Assembly: GCA_934096295.1 (NCBI GenBank)
Contig: CAKOLL010000007.1
Span: forward strand, 1 to 45,806
DNA: 45,806 nt
Direction of reading: 5' to 3'
Origin: an uncultured Bacilli bacterium
Lineage (GTDB): Bacteria; Bacillota_I; Bacilli_A; RF39; UBA660
Shown: positions 32,171-40,229 of the stretch, in pieces
Layout: every line of letters starts with the position of its first letter
Numbering within the stretch: position 1 is the first letter of the stretch
Notes under the pieces: model-generated
The model's database searches: none
Told to the model about the DNA's origin: nothing
The model's input: only the letters and a program-made list of their open reading frames with translations
Translations under genes and position numbers: made by a program

Positions 32171-33388
32171 TTCTAATGTTTCTTCTTTAATAAAATCATT
32201 TACTTCTATTTCTTTATCTGTATCTTTAGAAATATCTATTAAATCATAAGAATTATAAAAATCTTTTTCATAACATTCTTTTAAAATGTTTATAGTTTTA
32301 TTTTTATCAACTTCATTTTTAGAAAGTAGAACTCTTCTAAAAAAGTCTTTTAACATTTCTAGTATATTCTTGATAAAGTCAATTAAGTTATTATTATTTT
32401 GTTCTAACTTTTCACATTCTTCTTCTAAATTTTCTATTACTTTTTGTGAATGATTATATTCTTTTTCTAACTCTTTATAATTAAAAATATAGTCATCTAA
32501 ATCATTAAAAAAGTTTTGATATATTACTTGATTTTGGATTTCTTTAGTATATAAATCTAGATATTTTAGTAAGATGTGATATGATTCACCATCAAGAATA
32601 ATTGAATCTGAAAAAGCTTTCTTTTTTGAAAATTTTAACATATTTATAATTTTTAAATGTTCGCTTTCAATATTCTTTTTACTCTTATTAGCAAGTCTTT
32701 CATATTGTCTAGTTATACCTTTTAATTGTCCTAAAGAAAAATTTTTGATTTTAGTTCCTTTTTCTCCACGTTCCAATTTAAAACCTAGATTATTTAATCT
32801 AAAACAATATTTATCTTGTAATATACTTAAATAATTTTGGTCTTTAATATAATCTCTTTTAGAAATAGAATATCTTTCTTTATTAACTCTTTTATCAAAC
32901 TTTTTAACAAGAGGAACTACTACACAATGAATGTGTGGTGTTTTTTCATCTAAGTGTAATACTGATTGTATTACTTGTTCTTTGGTATAACCTAAATCTT
33001 TATAAACAAACTCCATACATCCATTAGCCCATTTTAATATTTCTTCTTTTGACATATCTTTAAAAAATTCTGGACCACTTGTAAATATCATTTCATCTGC
33101 TACACAACTTTTAGAATCATCTACCATCTGATCAAAAGTTTTATATCTATCTTGTCTAATGGTTTTCATTTTTTCTTCGTGTTCTTTTTTATATTCTTTA
33201 GTTATTTCATAAAACTTTTCTCTATACTTGTTATTACATTTAACTAATTGTATATTGTTTTTACTATCTTCTTTTCTTATATCTGGATTAGATTTATAAG
33301 ATTCTTTTTCTCGTTTATTATGACTACCAATATGGGATAAATCTTCTAATGTATTAATGCTTTGACATCTAAATATTGCATAACTCAT
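32147..33388 (-). CDS. MobV-family relaxase (Mob/Pre)
   Basis: Relaxases nick the origin of transfer and lead the strand during conjugative mobilization. The N-terminus MSYAIFRCQSINTLEDLSHI with GSHNKRE is MobV motif I. The histidine motif HLDEKTPHIH at 145-154 binds the metal. A coiled-coil C-terminal half follows (about 300-350). The 413-residue length fits the family. The start overlaps the recombinase end by 20 nt, so the two are translationally coupled. The oriT, usually just upstream of mob, was not identified and would have to lie within the recombinase gene or elsewhere. Confidence 0.93.
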   Translation of the reverse strand: MSYAIFRCQSINTLEDLSHIGSHNKREKESYKSNPDIRKEDSKNNIQLVKCNNKYREKFYEITKEYKKEHEEKMKTIRQDRYKTFDQMVDDSKSCVADEMIFTSGPEFFKDMSKEEILKWANGCMEFVYKDLGYTKEQVIQSVLHLDEKTPHIHCVVVPLVKKFDKRVNKERYSISKRDYIKDQNYLSILQDKYCFRLNNLGFKLERGEKGTKIKNFSLGQLKGITRQYERLANKSKKNIESEHLKIINMLKFSKKKAFSDSIILDGESYHILLKYLDLYTKEIQNQVIYQNFFNDLDDYIFNYKELEKEYNHSQKVIENLEEECEKLEQNNNNLIDFIKNILEMLKDFFRRVLLSKNEVDKNKTINILKECYEKDFYNSYDLIDISKDTDKEIEVNDFIKEETLEKEYDYFD

Positions 33389-35210
33389 TTAGTTGTTCTT
33401 TTCTATTTAAACGAGAATATAATGCACTTTCTAAATCTAAAGTAATAACTCCTAGTCTTAAGGTTTTATCATTATAGTTTTTAGTGTCTGATAAAACTAT
33501 TAATCTTAATATTTGTTCATAATCTCCATTAGGTTCAAAACTAATATCTTCTAATTTACTATCTGCTTCAGTTTCATAATAATTTAGTTTTAAACTATTT
33601 TTTGAAACAACATCTTGTAGTTTATTAAAATATTCTTTTGCTTCAAAACTTGTTTTACCTTCGTGATTCATTGGTATTTTAAAACCTTTTTCATCACTAA
33701 ATATATTAAAGTTATATGGTACACCATAATTATTGTGATAATTTACTAAATCAGTTAAAAAACTTTTTCTATATTCAATATTTAAAAGTTCTATTTTATC
33801 TCCAACTTTATTTACTTCAATATTATCAATATAAGTACCAATTATTCTTTTCATTTCTTCTCTTGAAGCATTAGTTAAATTTAAAATATTAGTTAAAAAT
33901 ATATCAGGATTAACAAAAGTATCAATTGTTTCTGTATCTTCTAAAATTAATAAATCATTAGTAGTAAAGTTAAAGTTTTCACATTGTTTTATTTCTTTAA
34001 TCTTTTTATTAATATTATCAATTTTATATCTAATACTTTTTAATTCGTTATCAAACTCATTCATTTTAACAACCCCATTTAAATAAGCACATTTAATTCT
34101 TTCTTCTTGTTTTTCTAGTCCTTTTAATTCAGTTTTATAATCTTTTGTAATATCTTCTTGTTTGTGTTTTATAAATGGTGTGTAATATTTATTTATTAAA
34201 TTATCTTTTCTTATTAGGTCATATAATTGAAGTAGTAAACCATCTCTTATAATATCTTCTTTGTAGTTAGTTCTACATTTTTCGCATTTATAGTAATAAT
34301 ATTTCTTACCACTTTTTCTTTTAGTAGTAGCTTTACCACCTAAGAAATTACCACATACAGAACACTTTAATTTATTAGTAAAAAGGTAAGTGGCAGTTCT
34401 TTCATAGTGTCTTGCATTTCTTTGTGTTTGATACTGACAAGCATTCCATTTTTCTTTTGATACTATTGGTTCTACAACATCTTCATAATACTGAGGATGT
34501 TTTGTTCTTTTCCCATGAACAAAATCTCCTTTATAAAGTTCATTAGTCATAATCTTTTGAATAGTAGAATCTAACCAATTAGTTCTTCCTAATACTTCTT
34601 CTTGATTATAAATATTAGCAATTCCTTGATAACTTTTTCCTTCTAAATATAAATCATACATTCTAATTACAATATCTTTTGTTAATTCATCTGGCACTAA
34701 TTTTTTATCAATTCTTTTAAATCCTATTGGAGTTCTATTTGGAATGTGTCCTGCCTTAATAGCACCAACCATACCAAACTTTGTTCTTTCTGAACATCTT
34801 TCAATTTCATTTTGACTAAATGCAGTCGTTAGTCTTATACACATTCTACCTGTTGAAGTTAATGTATTAGAATCATCATCTTTACAATCTAAATCACAAC
34901 CATATTTTTCTAACAACTTCATTAGTTTTTCTACATCATAAACACTTCTAGTTAATCTATCTAGCTTTAAAGCTACTATGACATTAACTGTACCGTTTTT
35001 AATATCATTAATCATTTGTTGATATGCTGGTCTTTTATCATCTTTAGCGCTTATTCCTTCATCAGCATATATTGCGTGAATTTCATATCCTTTGGATTTA
35101 CAAAATTCAATTAGTTTTTCTTTTTGCTCAGGTAAACTAAAACCTTCTCTTGCTTGGTCGAGTGTACTAACTCTAATATAAACATCTGCAATTTTCTTTT
35201 CATCGTTCAT
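33369..35210 (-). CDS. Large serine recombinase (element integrase)
   Basis: Large serine recombinases integrate and excise elements at specific att sites. The catalytic serine is S15 in YIRVSTLDQ. RPAYQQMINDI, LKLDRLTRS and the S-T-G-R-M segment complete the resolvase domain. The recombinase domain (TPIGFKRID onward), a zinc ribbon (KCSVCG, then KCEKC) and a coiled-coil region follow. The start is ATG 35210, preceded by AAGAGAGATG; the frame is open 24 codons further upstream but that part lacks a good RBS. With 613 residues it is complete. It is cotranscribed with mobV. Confidence 0.93.
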   Translation of the reverse strand: MNDEKKIADVYIRVSTLDQAREGFSLPEQKEKLIEFCKSKGYEIHAIYADEGISAKDDKRPAYQQMINDIKNGTVNVIVALKLDRLTRSVYDVEKLMKLLEKYGCDLDCKDDDSNTLTSTGRMCIRLTTAFSQNEIERCSERTKFGMVGAIKAGHIPNRTPIGFKRIDKKLVPDELTKDIVIRMYDLYLEGKSYQGIANIYNQEEVLGRTNWLDSTIQKIMTNELYKGDFVHGKRTKHPQYYEDVVEPIVSKEKWNACQYQTQRNARHYERTATYLFTNKLKCSVCGNFLGGKATTKRKSGKKYYYYKCEKCRTNYKEDIIRDGLLLQLYDLIRKDNLINKYYTPFIKHKQEDITKDYKTELKGLEKQEERIKCAYLNGVVKMNEFDNELKSIRYKIDNINKKIKEIKQCENFNFTTNDLLILEDTETIDTFVNPDIFLTNILNLTNASREEMKRIIGTYIDNIEVNKVGDKIELLNIEYRKSFLTDLVNYHNNYGVPYNFNIFSDEKGFKIPMNHEGKTSFEAKEYFNKLQDVVSKNSLKLNYYETEADSKLEDISFEPNGDYEQILRLIVLSDTKNYNDKTLRLGVITLDLESALYSRLNRKEQLNELCNI

Positions 35211-35321
35211 AATTTCATCTCTCTTTCTATTATTTTTTTGAAAGAGATTAAAAGCACAAAAAGTCCATACTTTTAACCTCAAGTATTTCGCTTCCTTTTT
35301 GTACGCCTAGTTTAAAAACAT

Positions 35322-35588
35322 TTAATTGTTTTTAATATGAACTCCCATATCTTTTAATTTAATACATTTAGAATAATCATTTATAAAAACTTTATCACTT
35401 CCATTAAATATTAAATAATTATTCTCCTTGATTGTTATAATATGTGGACTTACATAAGCAATATTACTTCCTTTAATATTAATAATACTTCCTTGTTTAA
35501 TAATGTATTTTTGGCAAGCAAATCTACATATCATATCAATTCTTTTTAAAACTTCCTTTTCAACTTCTAATATTTTTACTTCCTTCAT
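35322..35588 (-). CDS. Small element protein of unknown function
   Basis: The protein has 88 residues, with a helical N-terminus (EVEKEVLKRIDMICRFACQKYI) and then a strand-rich part (GSIINIKGSNIAYVSPHIITI). No domain is recognised. A good RBS (GAGGAG) precedes the start. It lies upstream of the recombinase on the same strand, 111 nt from the chosen recombinase start, where excision or regulatory factors often lie. That role is positional inference. Confidence 0.55.
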   Translation of the reverse strand: MKEVKILEVEKEVLKRIDMICRFACQKYIIKQGSIINIKGSNIAYVSPHIITIKENNYLIFNGSDKVFINDYSKCIKLKDMGVHIKNN

Positions 35589-35613
35589 TAAAACTCCTCA
35601 CTTTCCTTATAAT

Positions 35614-35642
35614 AATAAAAAAACTAGACGGTACTTCTAGTT
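35614..35642 (-). terminator. Terminator of the tRNA-Arg transcript
   Basis: On the minus strand AACTAGA pairs with TCTAGTT around a 7-nt loop, followed by seven T residues. A second perfect 7-bp hairpin, ACTCGAA/TTCGAGT (35656-35672), lies between it and the tRNA. Confidence 0.75.
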
Positions 35643-35684
35643 AATATTTATTACTACTCGAAAAGTTCGAGTTTCCTATCAATC

Positions 35685-35761
35685 TGGTGTCCTGGGCGAG
35701 ATTCGAACTCACGACCGATCGCTTAGAAGGCGATTGCTCTATCCAGCTGAGCTACCAGGAC
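35685..35761 (-). tRNA. tRNA-Arg (anticodon UCU)
   Basis: The minus strand folds into a full cloverleaf of 77 nt with encoded CCA (35687-35685). The acceptor arm is GTCCTGG/CCAGGAC with discriminator A, the D-arm has AGCTCAGCTGGATAGAGC, the anticodon loop reads CTTCTAA with anticodon TCT, and the T-loop is GTTCGAATC. It decodes AGA, a very common arginine codon here. The promoter is at 35811-35783. Confidence 0.97.
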
Positions 35762-35782
35762 ATTTTTTTCGAATACAAATTA

Positions 35783-35823
35783 ATTATAGTATAAAAAAAA
35801 GGTTAATGCAACCCTTTTTAATT
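35783..35823 (-). promoter_or_regulatory. tRNA-Arg promoter overlapping the gerM terminator
   Basis: On the minus strand TTGCAT (35811-35806), 17 nt, TATAAT (35788-35783) form the tRNA promoter. The same bases at 35823-35793 form a hairpin (AAAAAGG-G-TT with AACCTTTTT, loop GCAT plus T) and a T-run that can terminate gerM. The -35 box lies inside the terminator stem. Confidence 0.7.
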
Positions 35824-35835
35824 AAATTCATAGTT

Positions 35836-36768
35836 TTAAATGCTAATTTTTATGTTTTCTTCATCGGGAATATTGAATATTACCTCATTAACTCCGTAAG
35901 TATCACGAAGAGATAGGGCTATTGAGTATTTTACTTCTTCTAAAATTTCTTCTTCTTTCATATTTGCTATCAAGTAATTATTAAATGATAAACTAATAGC
36001 ATTTTCTAATAATTCATAATTTGTTATATTAGTTGATGCTGCAAGATAACTTATAAGATTTGTGTGATAGATTGGTGTACTTTTTAATTCTTTAATTATT
36101 ATTTCAACTCTTTCTAATTTTTCGTTACTTACTTTAGTTACAGGAACGTAGTAATAGTAGTCATTAATTTTACTTAAATAGTAAATAGTAGTCTTTGATG
36201 TTTCTTTAATGGAATCTAAGTTGTAAATTTTATTTATCCCATAAGTTTTATCTAAAAATTCCGGAATCTTTTTGTTTGAATTTGGTAATTTTGTTAAAGG
36301 ATTATTTTCTACGAGTATTTTTATTTTTTTTATTTCTTTTAATTCAGTTAAAGAATAAATGATGGCTTCAAGCATTTTTTCTTCATTTTCTTTAGAAATG
36401 GTTAAAAATTCTTTACTAAAATTAATAGTAAGTATTTCGTTTTCAAGAGCTAGATTAAGTATCTTAGTATTTTCTGGTATTATTGGACTAAATCCTTCAC
36501 GGATGTATGTTGATTTCTTTGAATTAATTGTTAATGTTTCTATTATTTCTTTTATTTGATCATTTATGTTTTGACTTGTTTTGGCAATACTTGTTCTTGC
36601 TACATAATTGGAATTGTCCACGAGAAAGATTGGCATTTCATCTTTTTTTATATAATCTAAATGTTCTTTAATGGTAACATCACTATTTGGAAATAAATAA
36701 ATTATTAATAATAAGAATAGTGCAAGTGTTGCCACACAAATACGTCTGATTGAAGATTTTTTTATCAT
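35836..36768 (-). CDS. gerM: Spore germination/sporulation protein GerM
   Basis: GerM is a membrane-anchored sporulation protein that in Bacillus helps the engulfment-stage channel complex (with SpoIIIAG/SpoIIQ) and is needed for normal germination. Here there is an N-terminal anchor at about 9-27 (ICVATLALFLLLIIYLF) and two GerMN-type domains, about 70-165 and 200-305. They contain the repeated pattern of a strand such as LTINFSKEF followed by helix AIIYSLTELKEIKKIKILV. The length of 310 residues is somewhat shorter than Bacillus GerM. The RBS is AGGTG. It follows gerE on the same strand but behind gerE's terminator. Confidence 0.85.
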   Translation of the reverse strand: MIKKSSIRRICVATLALFLLLIIYLFPNSDVTIKEHLDYIKKDEMPIFLVDNSNYVARTSIAKTSQNINDQIKEIIETLTINSKKSTYIREGFSPIIPENTKILNLALENEILTINFSKEFLTISKENEEKMLEAIIYSLTELKEIKKIKILVENNPLTKLPNSNKKIPEFLDKTYGINKIYNLDSIKETSKTTIYYLSKINDYYYYVPVTKVSNEKLERVEIIIKELKSTPIYHTNLISYLAASTNITNYELLENAISLSFNNYLIANMKEEEILEEVKYSIALSLRDTYGVNEVIFNIPDEENIKISI

Positions 36769-36800
36769 TATTTAAACACCTAATTAATTATATTTTTAAA

Positions 36801-36823
36801 AATAAAAAAAAGACCGAAGTCTT
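36801..36823 (-). terminator. Terminator of gerE (UUCG tetraloop)
   Basis: On the minus strand AAGAC-TTCG-GTCTT is followed by eight T residues. The 5' arm begins in the gerE stop codon. Confidence 0.8.
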
Positions 36824-37031
36824 AATCTATTTTAAGTTCTCTGAGCTTTATTAATTCTATGATAGCTTGTGCCCGACCTTTTACTCCGAGTTTTTGAATT
36901 GCATTTGAGACATGATTTCTAACTGTCTTTTCACTAATGTTTAATTTTTTTGCTATTTCCGTAGTTGTTTTATTTTTAATAAGTAATTCAAATACTTCTT
37001 GTTCGCGGTCAGTTAATATCTTTTTTTTCAT
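36822..37031 (-). CDS. gerE: Sporulation transcription factor GerE
   Basis: GerE is the late mother-cell regulator of spore-coat genes, made under sigma-K and acting with it. The protein has 69 residues and is a single LuxR-type helix-turn-helix: LTDREQEVFELLIKNKTTTE then IAKKLNISEKTVRNHVSNAI and KLGVKGRAQAIIEL. There is no receiver domain, as in Bacillus GerE (74 residues). ATG 37031 is chosen because AAGGAGA lies 7 nt upstream; the frame opens nine codons earlier without an RBS. An orphan LuxR-type regulator is the alternative, but the neighbouring sporulation genes and the promoter type favour GerE. Confidence 0.87.
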   Translation of the reverse strand: MKKKILTDREQEVFELLIKNKTTTEIAKKLNISEKTVRNHVSNAIQKLGVKGRAQAIIELIKLRELKID

Positions 37032-37060
37032 AAACGTCTCCTTATTAAAATACTTCATAA

Positions 37061-37087
37061 TATTATATGAAGCATTTTAAATAATGT
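37061..37087 (-). promoter_or_regulatory. Sigma-K-like promoter of gerE
   Basis: On the minus strand AC (37087-37086), 16 nt, CATATAATA (37069-37061) match AC-N16-CATANNNTA. The -10 also resembles the related sigma-E consensus CATACANT with one mismatch, so sigma-E control cannot be excluded. Confidence 0.5.
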
Positions 37088-37096
37088 ATAGGATTA

Positions 37097-37582
37097 TTAT
37101 TCAAATTTAACAGTTATATATTTTTGTTTATCGTACATGTTTTGTACTTCACGAATAATTTTATTAGCTATTTCTTTGTTGTGTTCTTTAGCAGCGATTG
37201 TAATGCTTATGGTATCTTCGTTGATTTTTACAAAATTATCATATTTAAATTTTTCTGTGATTACTTTTTTGATTTTTTCACATTCACTTTTGGAATTGCT
37301 TAATGCTTGTAGAGCGTTATATGCATCATTTTTTTCTTCAATGGTTGCTGCATCATCTAATAATATACTTTGATACTCATTCATTTCTTTTAATACAGAT
37401 TCATCAGATGCTACTTGTAAAGCTACGATTACATCTGATTCTTTTACTTCTACGGGACTGCTTACATTATTTTCTCCGGCGAGAACACTCAGAGTTTCAT
37501 CTCCCATTGTTACATAGTATATTCCTAATACTAATATTAAAGAAAATAGTGTAACGAACCATAAATTTTGTTTGTTTATCAT
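37097..37582 (-). CDS. spoIIIAH: SpoIIIAH-like sporulation channel protein
   Basis: SpoIIIAH is the mother-cell membrane protein that pairs with forespore SpoIIQ to join the two cells during engulfment. This 161-residue protein has one N-terminal membrane helix (about 8-25), a spacer, a helical part at about 65-105 (EYQSILLDDAATIEEKNDAY) and a C-terminal YscJ-like ring-building module (about 105-161, KINEDTISITIAAKEHNKEI). Bacillus SpoIIIAH has 218 residues and is the last of eight spoIIIA genes; here it stands alone. The RBS GGAGG is strong. The call rests on fold pattern and neighbours. Confidence 0.75.
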   Translation of the reverse strand: MINKQNLWFVTLFSLILVLGIYYVTMGDETLSVLAGENNVSSPVEVKESDVIVALQVASDESVLKEMNEYQSILLDDAATIEEKNDAYNALQALSNSKSECEKIKKVITEKFKYDNFVKINEDTISITIAAKEHNKEIANKIIREVQNMYDKQKYITVKFE

Positions 37583-37609
37583 AATTTTTCCTCCATCTAA
37601 AGCTACTTA

Positions 37610-37639
37610 ACTATATGAAAGAAAATATATGATTATTAC
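37610..37639 (-). promoter_or_regulatory. Possible sigma-E promoter of the spoIIIAH-like gene
   Basis: On the minus strand GTAATAAT (37639-37632), 14 nt, CATATAGT (37617-37610), one mismatch from the sigma-E -10 CATACANT. Sigma-E control would agree with the spoIIIA operon of Bacillus. Confidence 0.4.
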
Positions 37640-37661
37640 ATTTTTGTAAAATGTAGTTTTC

Positions 37662-37699
37662 ATTACGAAAAAAGGTCCAAAACGAAAAAAATTCGTAAT
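37662..37699. repeat. Inverted repeat between spoIIIAH-like gene and ftsA
   Basis: ATTACGAA (37662-37669) and TTCGTAAT (37692-37699) are perfect arms around 22 nt that contain the repeated word ACGAAAAAA. A second palindrome, ACATTTT/AAAATGT, is at 37639-37655. Both lie in the divergent control region; neither has a T-run, so an operator is more likely than a terminator. Confidence 0.45.
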
Positions 37700-37784
37700 A
37701 GAATTCTTGTGACAATAAAAACTATATATTATTTTTTATTATGACTGAAATATTTTAGAATTATAAAAAAGTTAGATAAGCCCC

Positions 37785-37813
37785 TTGCATGAATAGGGTT
37801 TTTTAGGTATAAT
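37785..37813 (+). promoter_or_regulatory. Sigma-A promoter of ftsA-ftsZ
   Basis: TTGCAT at 37785-37790, 17 nt, TATAAT at 37808-37813. A terminator-like stem AAGCCC/GGGTTT (37778-37801) with a T-run overlaps it and may stop transcripts coming from upstream. Confidence 0.65.
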
Positions 37814-37841
37814 TATCTATAAGGTAATAGGAGATGTGTGC

Positions 37842-39083
37842 ATGCGAAAGATTATAGCTAGTTTAGATATCGGTAGTCATACAATTAAACTTGTTGTTGG
37901 TGAAATTGTGCGTAATAAACTAAATATACTTGCATGTGTTGATACACCATCTAGAGGAATAAAAAAAGGATTTATTGTTAATCCTGAGAGTGCAATAGAA
38001 GCTTTAGATGATGTATTTAAAAAAGGTGAAGAACAAGTTGGATTAAAAATTAGTAAAGTAATTGTTAGTGTGCCAACTAATGGAATGGAATGTTTTTTAA
38101 GTGAGGGATATGCTTCTATTACAAATGAAAATGGAGTTGTTACTGGTAATGACATTATTAAGTCATTACAAAGTGCAGTTCAAGGTAAAATTGTTGATAA
38201 TAGAGAGATAGTGGCTATTTTACCAACAAAGTTTTTATTAGATGATAGTATTGTTTCTGATGCTCCGTTAGGAATGCAAGCTGAAAAATTAAGAGTTAAA
38301 ACTGTAGTTGCAACTGTTCCTAAGAAAAATGTAACACCAATTGTTAAAATACTAGAAAAATTGAATGTTACGGTAGTTGATATTACTGTTGGACCAATTG
38401 GAGATTATTATGAATTTAAAAATTCTAAGAATAGTGGTGAAGTAGGAGCTGTAATAAATATAGGTGCTTCTAAAACAACTGTAGCAATATTTAATAAAGG
38501 AATTATTACTGGTTGTGAGGCAATTGATATGGGGGGAGAGACTATTGATTATGATTTAGGTTATGTATATAAAATAAGTAGAAAAGATGCATTGTATTTA
38601 AAAGAATCAATTGCTTTAGCTGATAAAACTAATGCACAACCTAATGAATCAGTTATTTTAGATAATAGAAATGGTGAAAAAATAAAGATAAATCAGTTTG
38701 ATGCTAGTGAAATTGTTATGGGAAGATTGGAAGAATTATTAAATTTAACAAAAAAACAAATAAATCTCTTAACAAAAAAGGAAATTAGTTATATAATTGT
38801 TACAGGGGGAGTTACAGAAATAGCAGATTTTAAAAATGTAATGAATTATATTTTTGATGATGCTTTGGTAGGTACAGTAGGAGAAATTGGTGCTAGACAT
38901 AATAAATATGTAACTGGTGTAGGTTTAATTAAGTATTATGATAGTAGATTGAGATTAAGAAATAGAGATTTTTCGATATTCAGTATAAATGAACAAGAAG
39001 AATTAAGTGGAATACATAAAAAGGTAAATATATCAGATGATTCCTTATTAGGAAAACTGTTTGGTTACTTTTTTGATAACTAG
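37842..39083 (+). CDS. ftsA: Cell division protein FtsA
   Basis: FtsA is the actin-like ATPase that tethers FtsZ to the membrane. The N-terminus MRKIIASLDIGSHTIKLVVGEI is the phosphate-1 motif. The 1C domain follows, and VGAVINIGASKTTVAIF and YIIVTGGVTEIADF are the phosphate-2 and adenosine motifs. The C-terminal SLLGKLFGYFFDN is the amphipathic membrane-targeting helix. ATG 37842 is preferred to GTG 37836, since AGGAG is 8 nt upstream. The length of 414 residues is normal. It is followed by ftsZ after 14 nt. Confidence 0.97.
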   Translation: MRKIIASLDIGSHTIKLVVGEIVRNKLNILACVDTPSRGIKKGFIVNPESAIEALDDVFKKGEEQVGLKISKVIVSVPTNGMECFLSEGYASITNENGVVTGNDIIKSLQSAVQGKIVDNREIVAILPTKFLLDDSIVSDAPLGMQAEKLRVKTVVATVPKKNVTPIVKILEKLNVTVVDITVGPIGDYYEFKNSKNSGEVGAVINIGASKTTVAIFNKGIITGCEAIDMGGETIDYDLGYVYKISRKDALYLKESIALADKTNAQPNESVILDNRNGEKIKINQFDASEIVMGRLEELLNLTKKQINLLTKKEISYIIVTGGVTEIADFKNVMNYIFDDALVGTVGEIGARHNKYVTGVGLIKYYDSRLRLRNRDFSIFSINEQEELSGIHKKVNISDDSLLGKLFGYFFDN

Positions 39084-39097
39084 AGGGAGAATGAATT

Positions 39098-40159
39098 ATG
39101 AATGGATTACAGATGGATCAAATTGCCAAGATTAAAGTAGTTGGTGTAGGTGGCGGCGGATGTAACGCCGTAAATCGAATGATTGAAGCAGGAGTTAAAA
39201 GTGTTGAATTTTATGTAGTAAATACAGATTTGCAAGTTTTAAATGCTTCTTTATGTCAAAATAAAATACAAATAGGTAAGAATATTACTGGTGGAAGAGG
39301 TGCAGGTGCTAATCCTGAAGTTGGAAGAAGTGCAGCATTAGAAAGTAAAAATGAATTAGAAGAATCTTTACAAGGTGCTGATATGATATTTATTGCTTGT
39401 GGTCTTGGAGGAGGAACTGGTACCGGAGCAGCTCCGATAATTGCTGAGATTGCACAAGATATGGGAGCTTTAACTGTTGGTATTGTTACTAAACCATTTA
39501 GATTTGAAGGCAAAAAAAGAATGGAAAATGCTTTGGTAGGGCTTGAAGAATTAAGAAATCATGTTGATAGTTTAATTATTATACCAAATGATAGATTAAG
39601 AGATATAATTGATAAAACTACTGGATTTGAAGATGCATTCAAAGAAGTAGATAATGTTTTACATAGAGGTGTTCAATCTATATCAGACTTAATTGCTGTA
39701 ACTGGAGTTATTAACCTAGACTTTGCTGATGTAAAGACAGTTATGGAAAAGAGTGGTACTGCTATTATTGGTATCGGATGTAATGCTGGTGAAAATAGAG
39801 CTATTGAAGCAGCTAGACAAGCGGTATCTAATTCACTTTTGGAAGCAACTATTGAAGGAGCAACAAATGCAATTGTTAATGTAACTGGTGGAAAGAATCT
39901 TACATTGTTTGAAATTGAAGATGCTGTTGAAACTGTAAGAGAAGCAGCTAATTCAGATATTAATATAATCTTCGGTGCTATAAAAAATGATAATTTAACT
40001 GATGAAGTAATAGTTACTGTTATAGCAACTGGATTTGATGAAGAAGTTGGAGAAGAAGCTTTATTTAATGATGATGTTCATGTTACAAAAAGAAGAACAA
40101 CACCTGAAGTGGATGATGAATATGAAATTCCTCCATTCTTAAGAAGTGACAATTATTAA
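39098..40159 (+). CDS. ftsZ: Cell division protein FtsZ
   Basis: FtsZ is the tubulin-like GTPase that forms the division ring. The signature GGGTGTG is at 104-110 and the N-terminal KIKVVGVGGGGCNAVNRM is intact. The catalytic T7-loop region NLDFADVKTVM is present. After a short acidic linker the conserved tail EIPPFLR near the end is the FtsA-binding peptide. The length is 353 residues with a shorter linker than in Bacillus. The RBS is GGGAG. A strong terminator follows, so ftsAZ is a two-gene unit. Confidence 0.98.
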   Translation: MNGLQMDQIAKIKVVGVGGGGCNAVNRMIEAGVKSVEFYVVNTDLQVLNASLCQNKIQIGKNITGGRGAGANPEVGRSAALESKNELEESLQGADMIFIACGLGGGTGTGAAPIIAEIAQDMGALTVGIVTKPFRFEGKKRMENALVGLEELRNHVDSLIIIPNDRLRDIIDKTTGFEDAFKEVDNVLHRGVQSISDLIAVTGVINLDFADVKTVMEKSGTAIIGIGCNAGENRAIEAARQAVSNSLLEATIEGATNAIVNVTGGKNLTLFEIEDAVETVREAANSDINIIFGAIKNDNLTDEVIVTVIATGFDEEVGEEALFNDDVHVTKRRTTPEVDDEYEIPPFLRSDNY

Positions 40160-40170
40160 AATTAAATGTA

Positions 40171-40214
40171 TTTGACAAAAAGTAACAAATTATTGTTACT
40201 TTTTTTTATATAAT
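40171..40214 (+). promoter_or_regulatory. ftsZ terminator and spoIIGA control region
   Basis: A 12-bp stem AAAAAGTAACAA/TTGTTACTTTTT (40177-40204) with an ATTA loop and T-run ends ftsZ. TATAAT at 40209-40214 directly follows and can be the -10 for spoIIGA, with no -35 at normal spacing. TTTGACA at 40171-40177 is one mismatch from a reversed Spo0A box (TTCGACA). Bacillus spoIIG also has an abnormal -35 spacing and needs Spo0A, but here the match is weak. Confidence 0.55.
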
Positions 40215-40229
40215 GTTTTTGGTGATTTA

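Larger units (their letters stand above)
31060..35620. mobile_element. Integrative mobilizable element beside tRNA-Arg
   Basis: A large serine recombinase and a MobV relaxase in one operon, a small upstream ORF and an independent unknown gene lie between two chromosomal regions of conserved housekeeping and sporulation genes. There are no conjugation (type IV secretion) genes, so transfer would need a helper. The limits are approximate: left near the orphan tail at 31059-31121, right near the tRNA-Arg terminator. No convincing direct repeats were found by eye, so att sites are not assigned. Confidence 0.65.

Noticed and set aside
37877..38155. Antisense reading frames inside ftsA and other genes
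   Set aside because: They follow the codon periodicity of the sense gene, lack ribosome-binding sites and show no recognisable domains.
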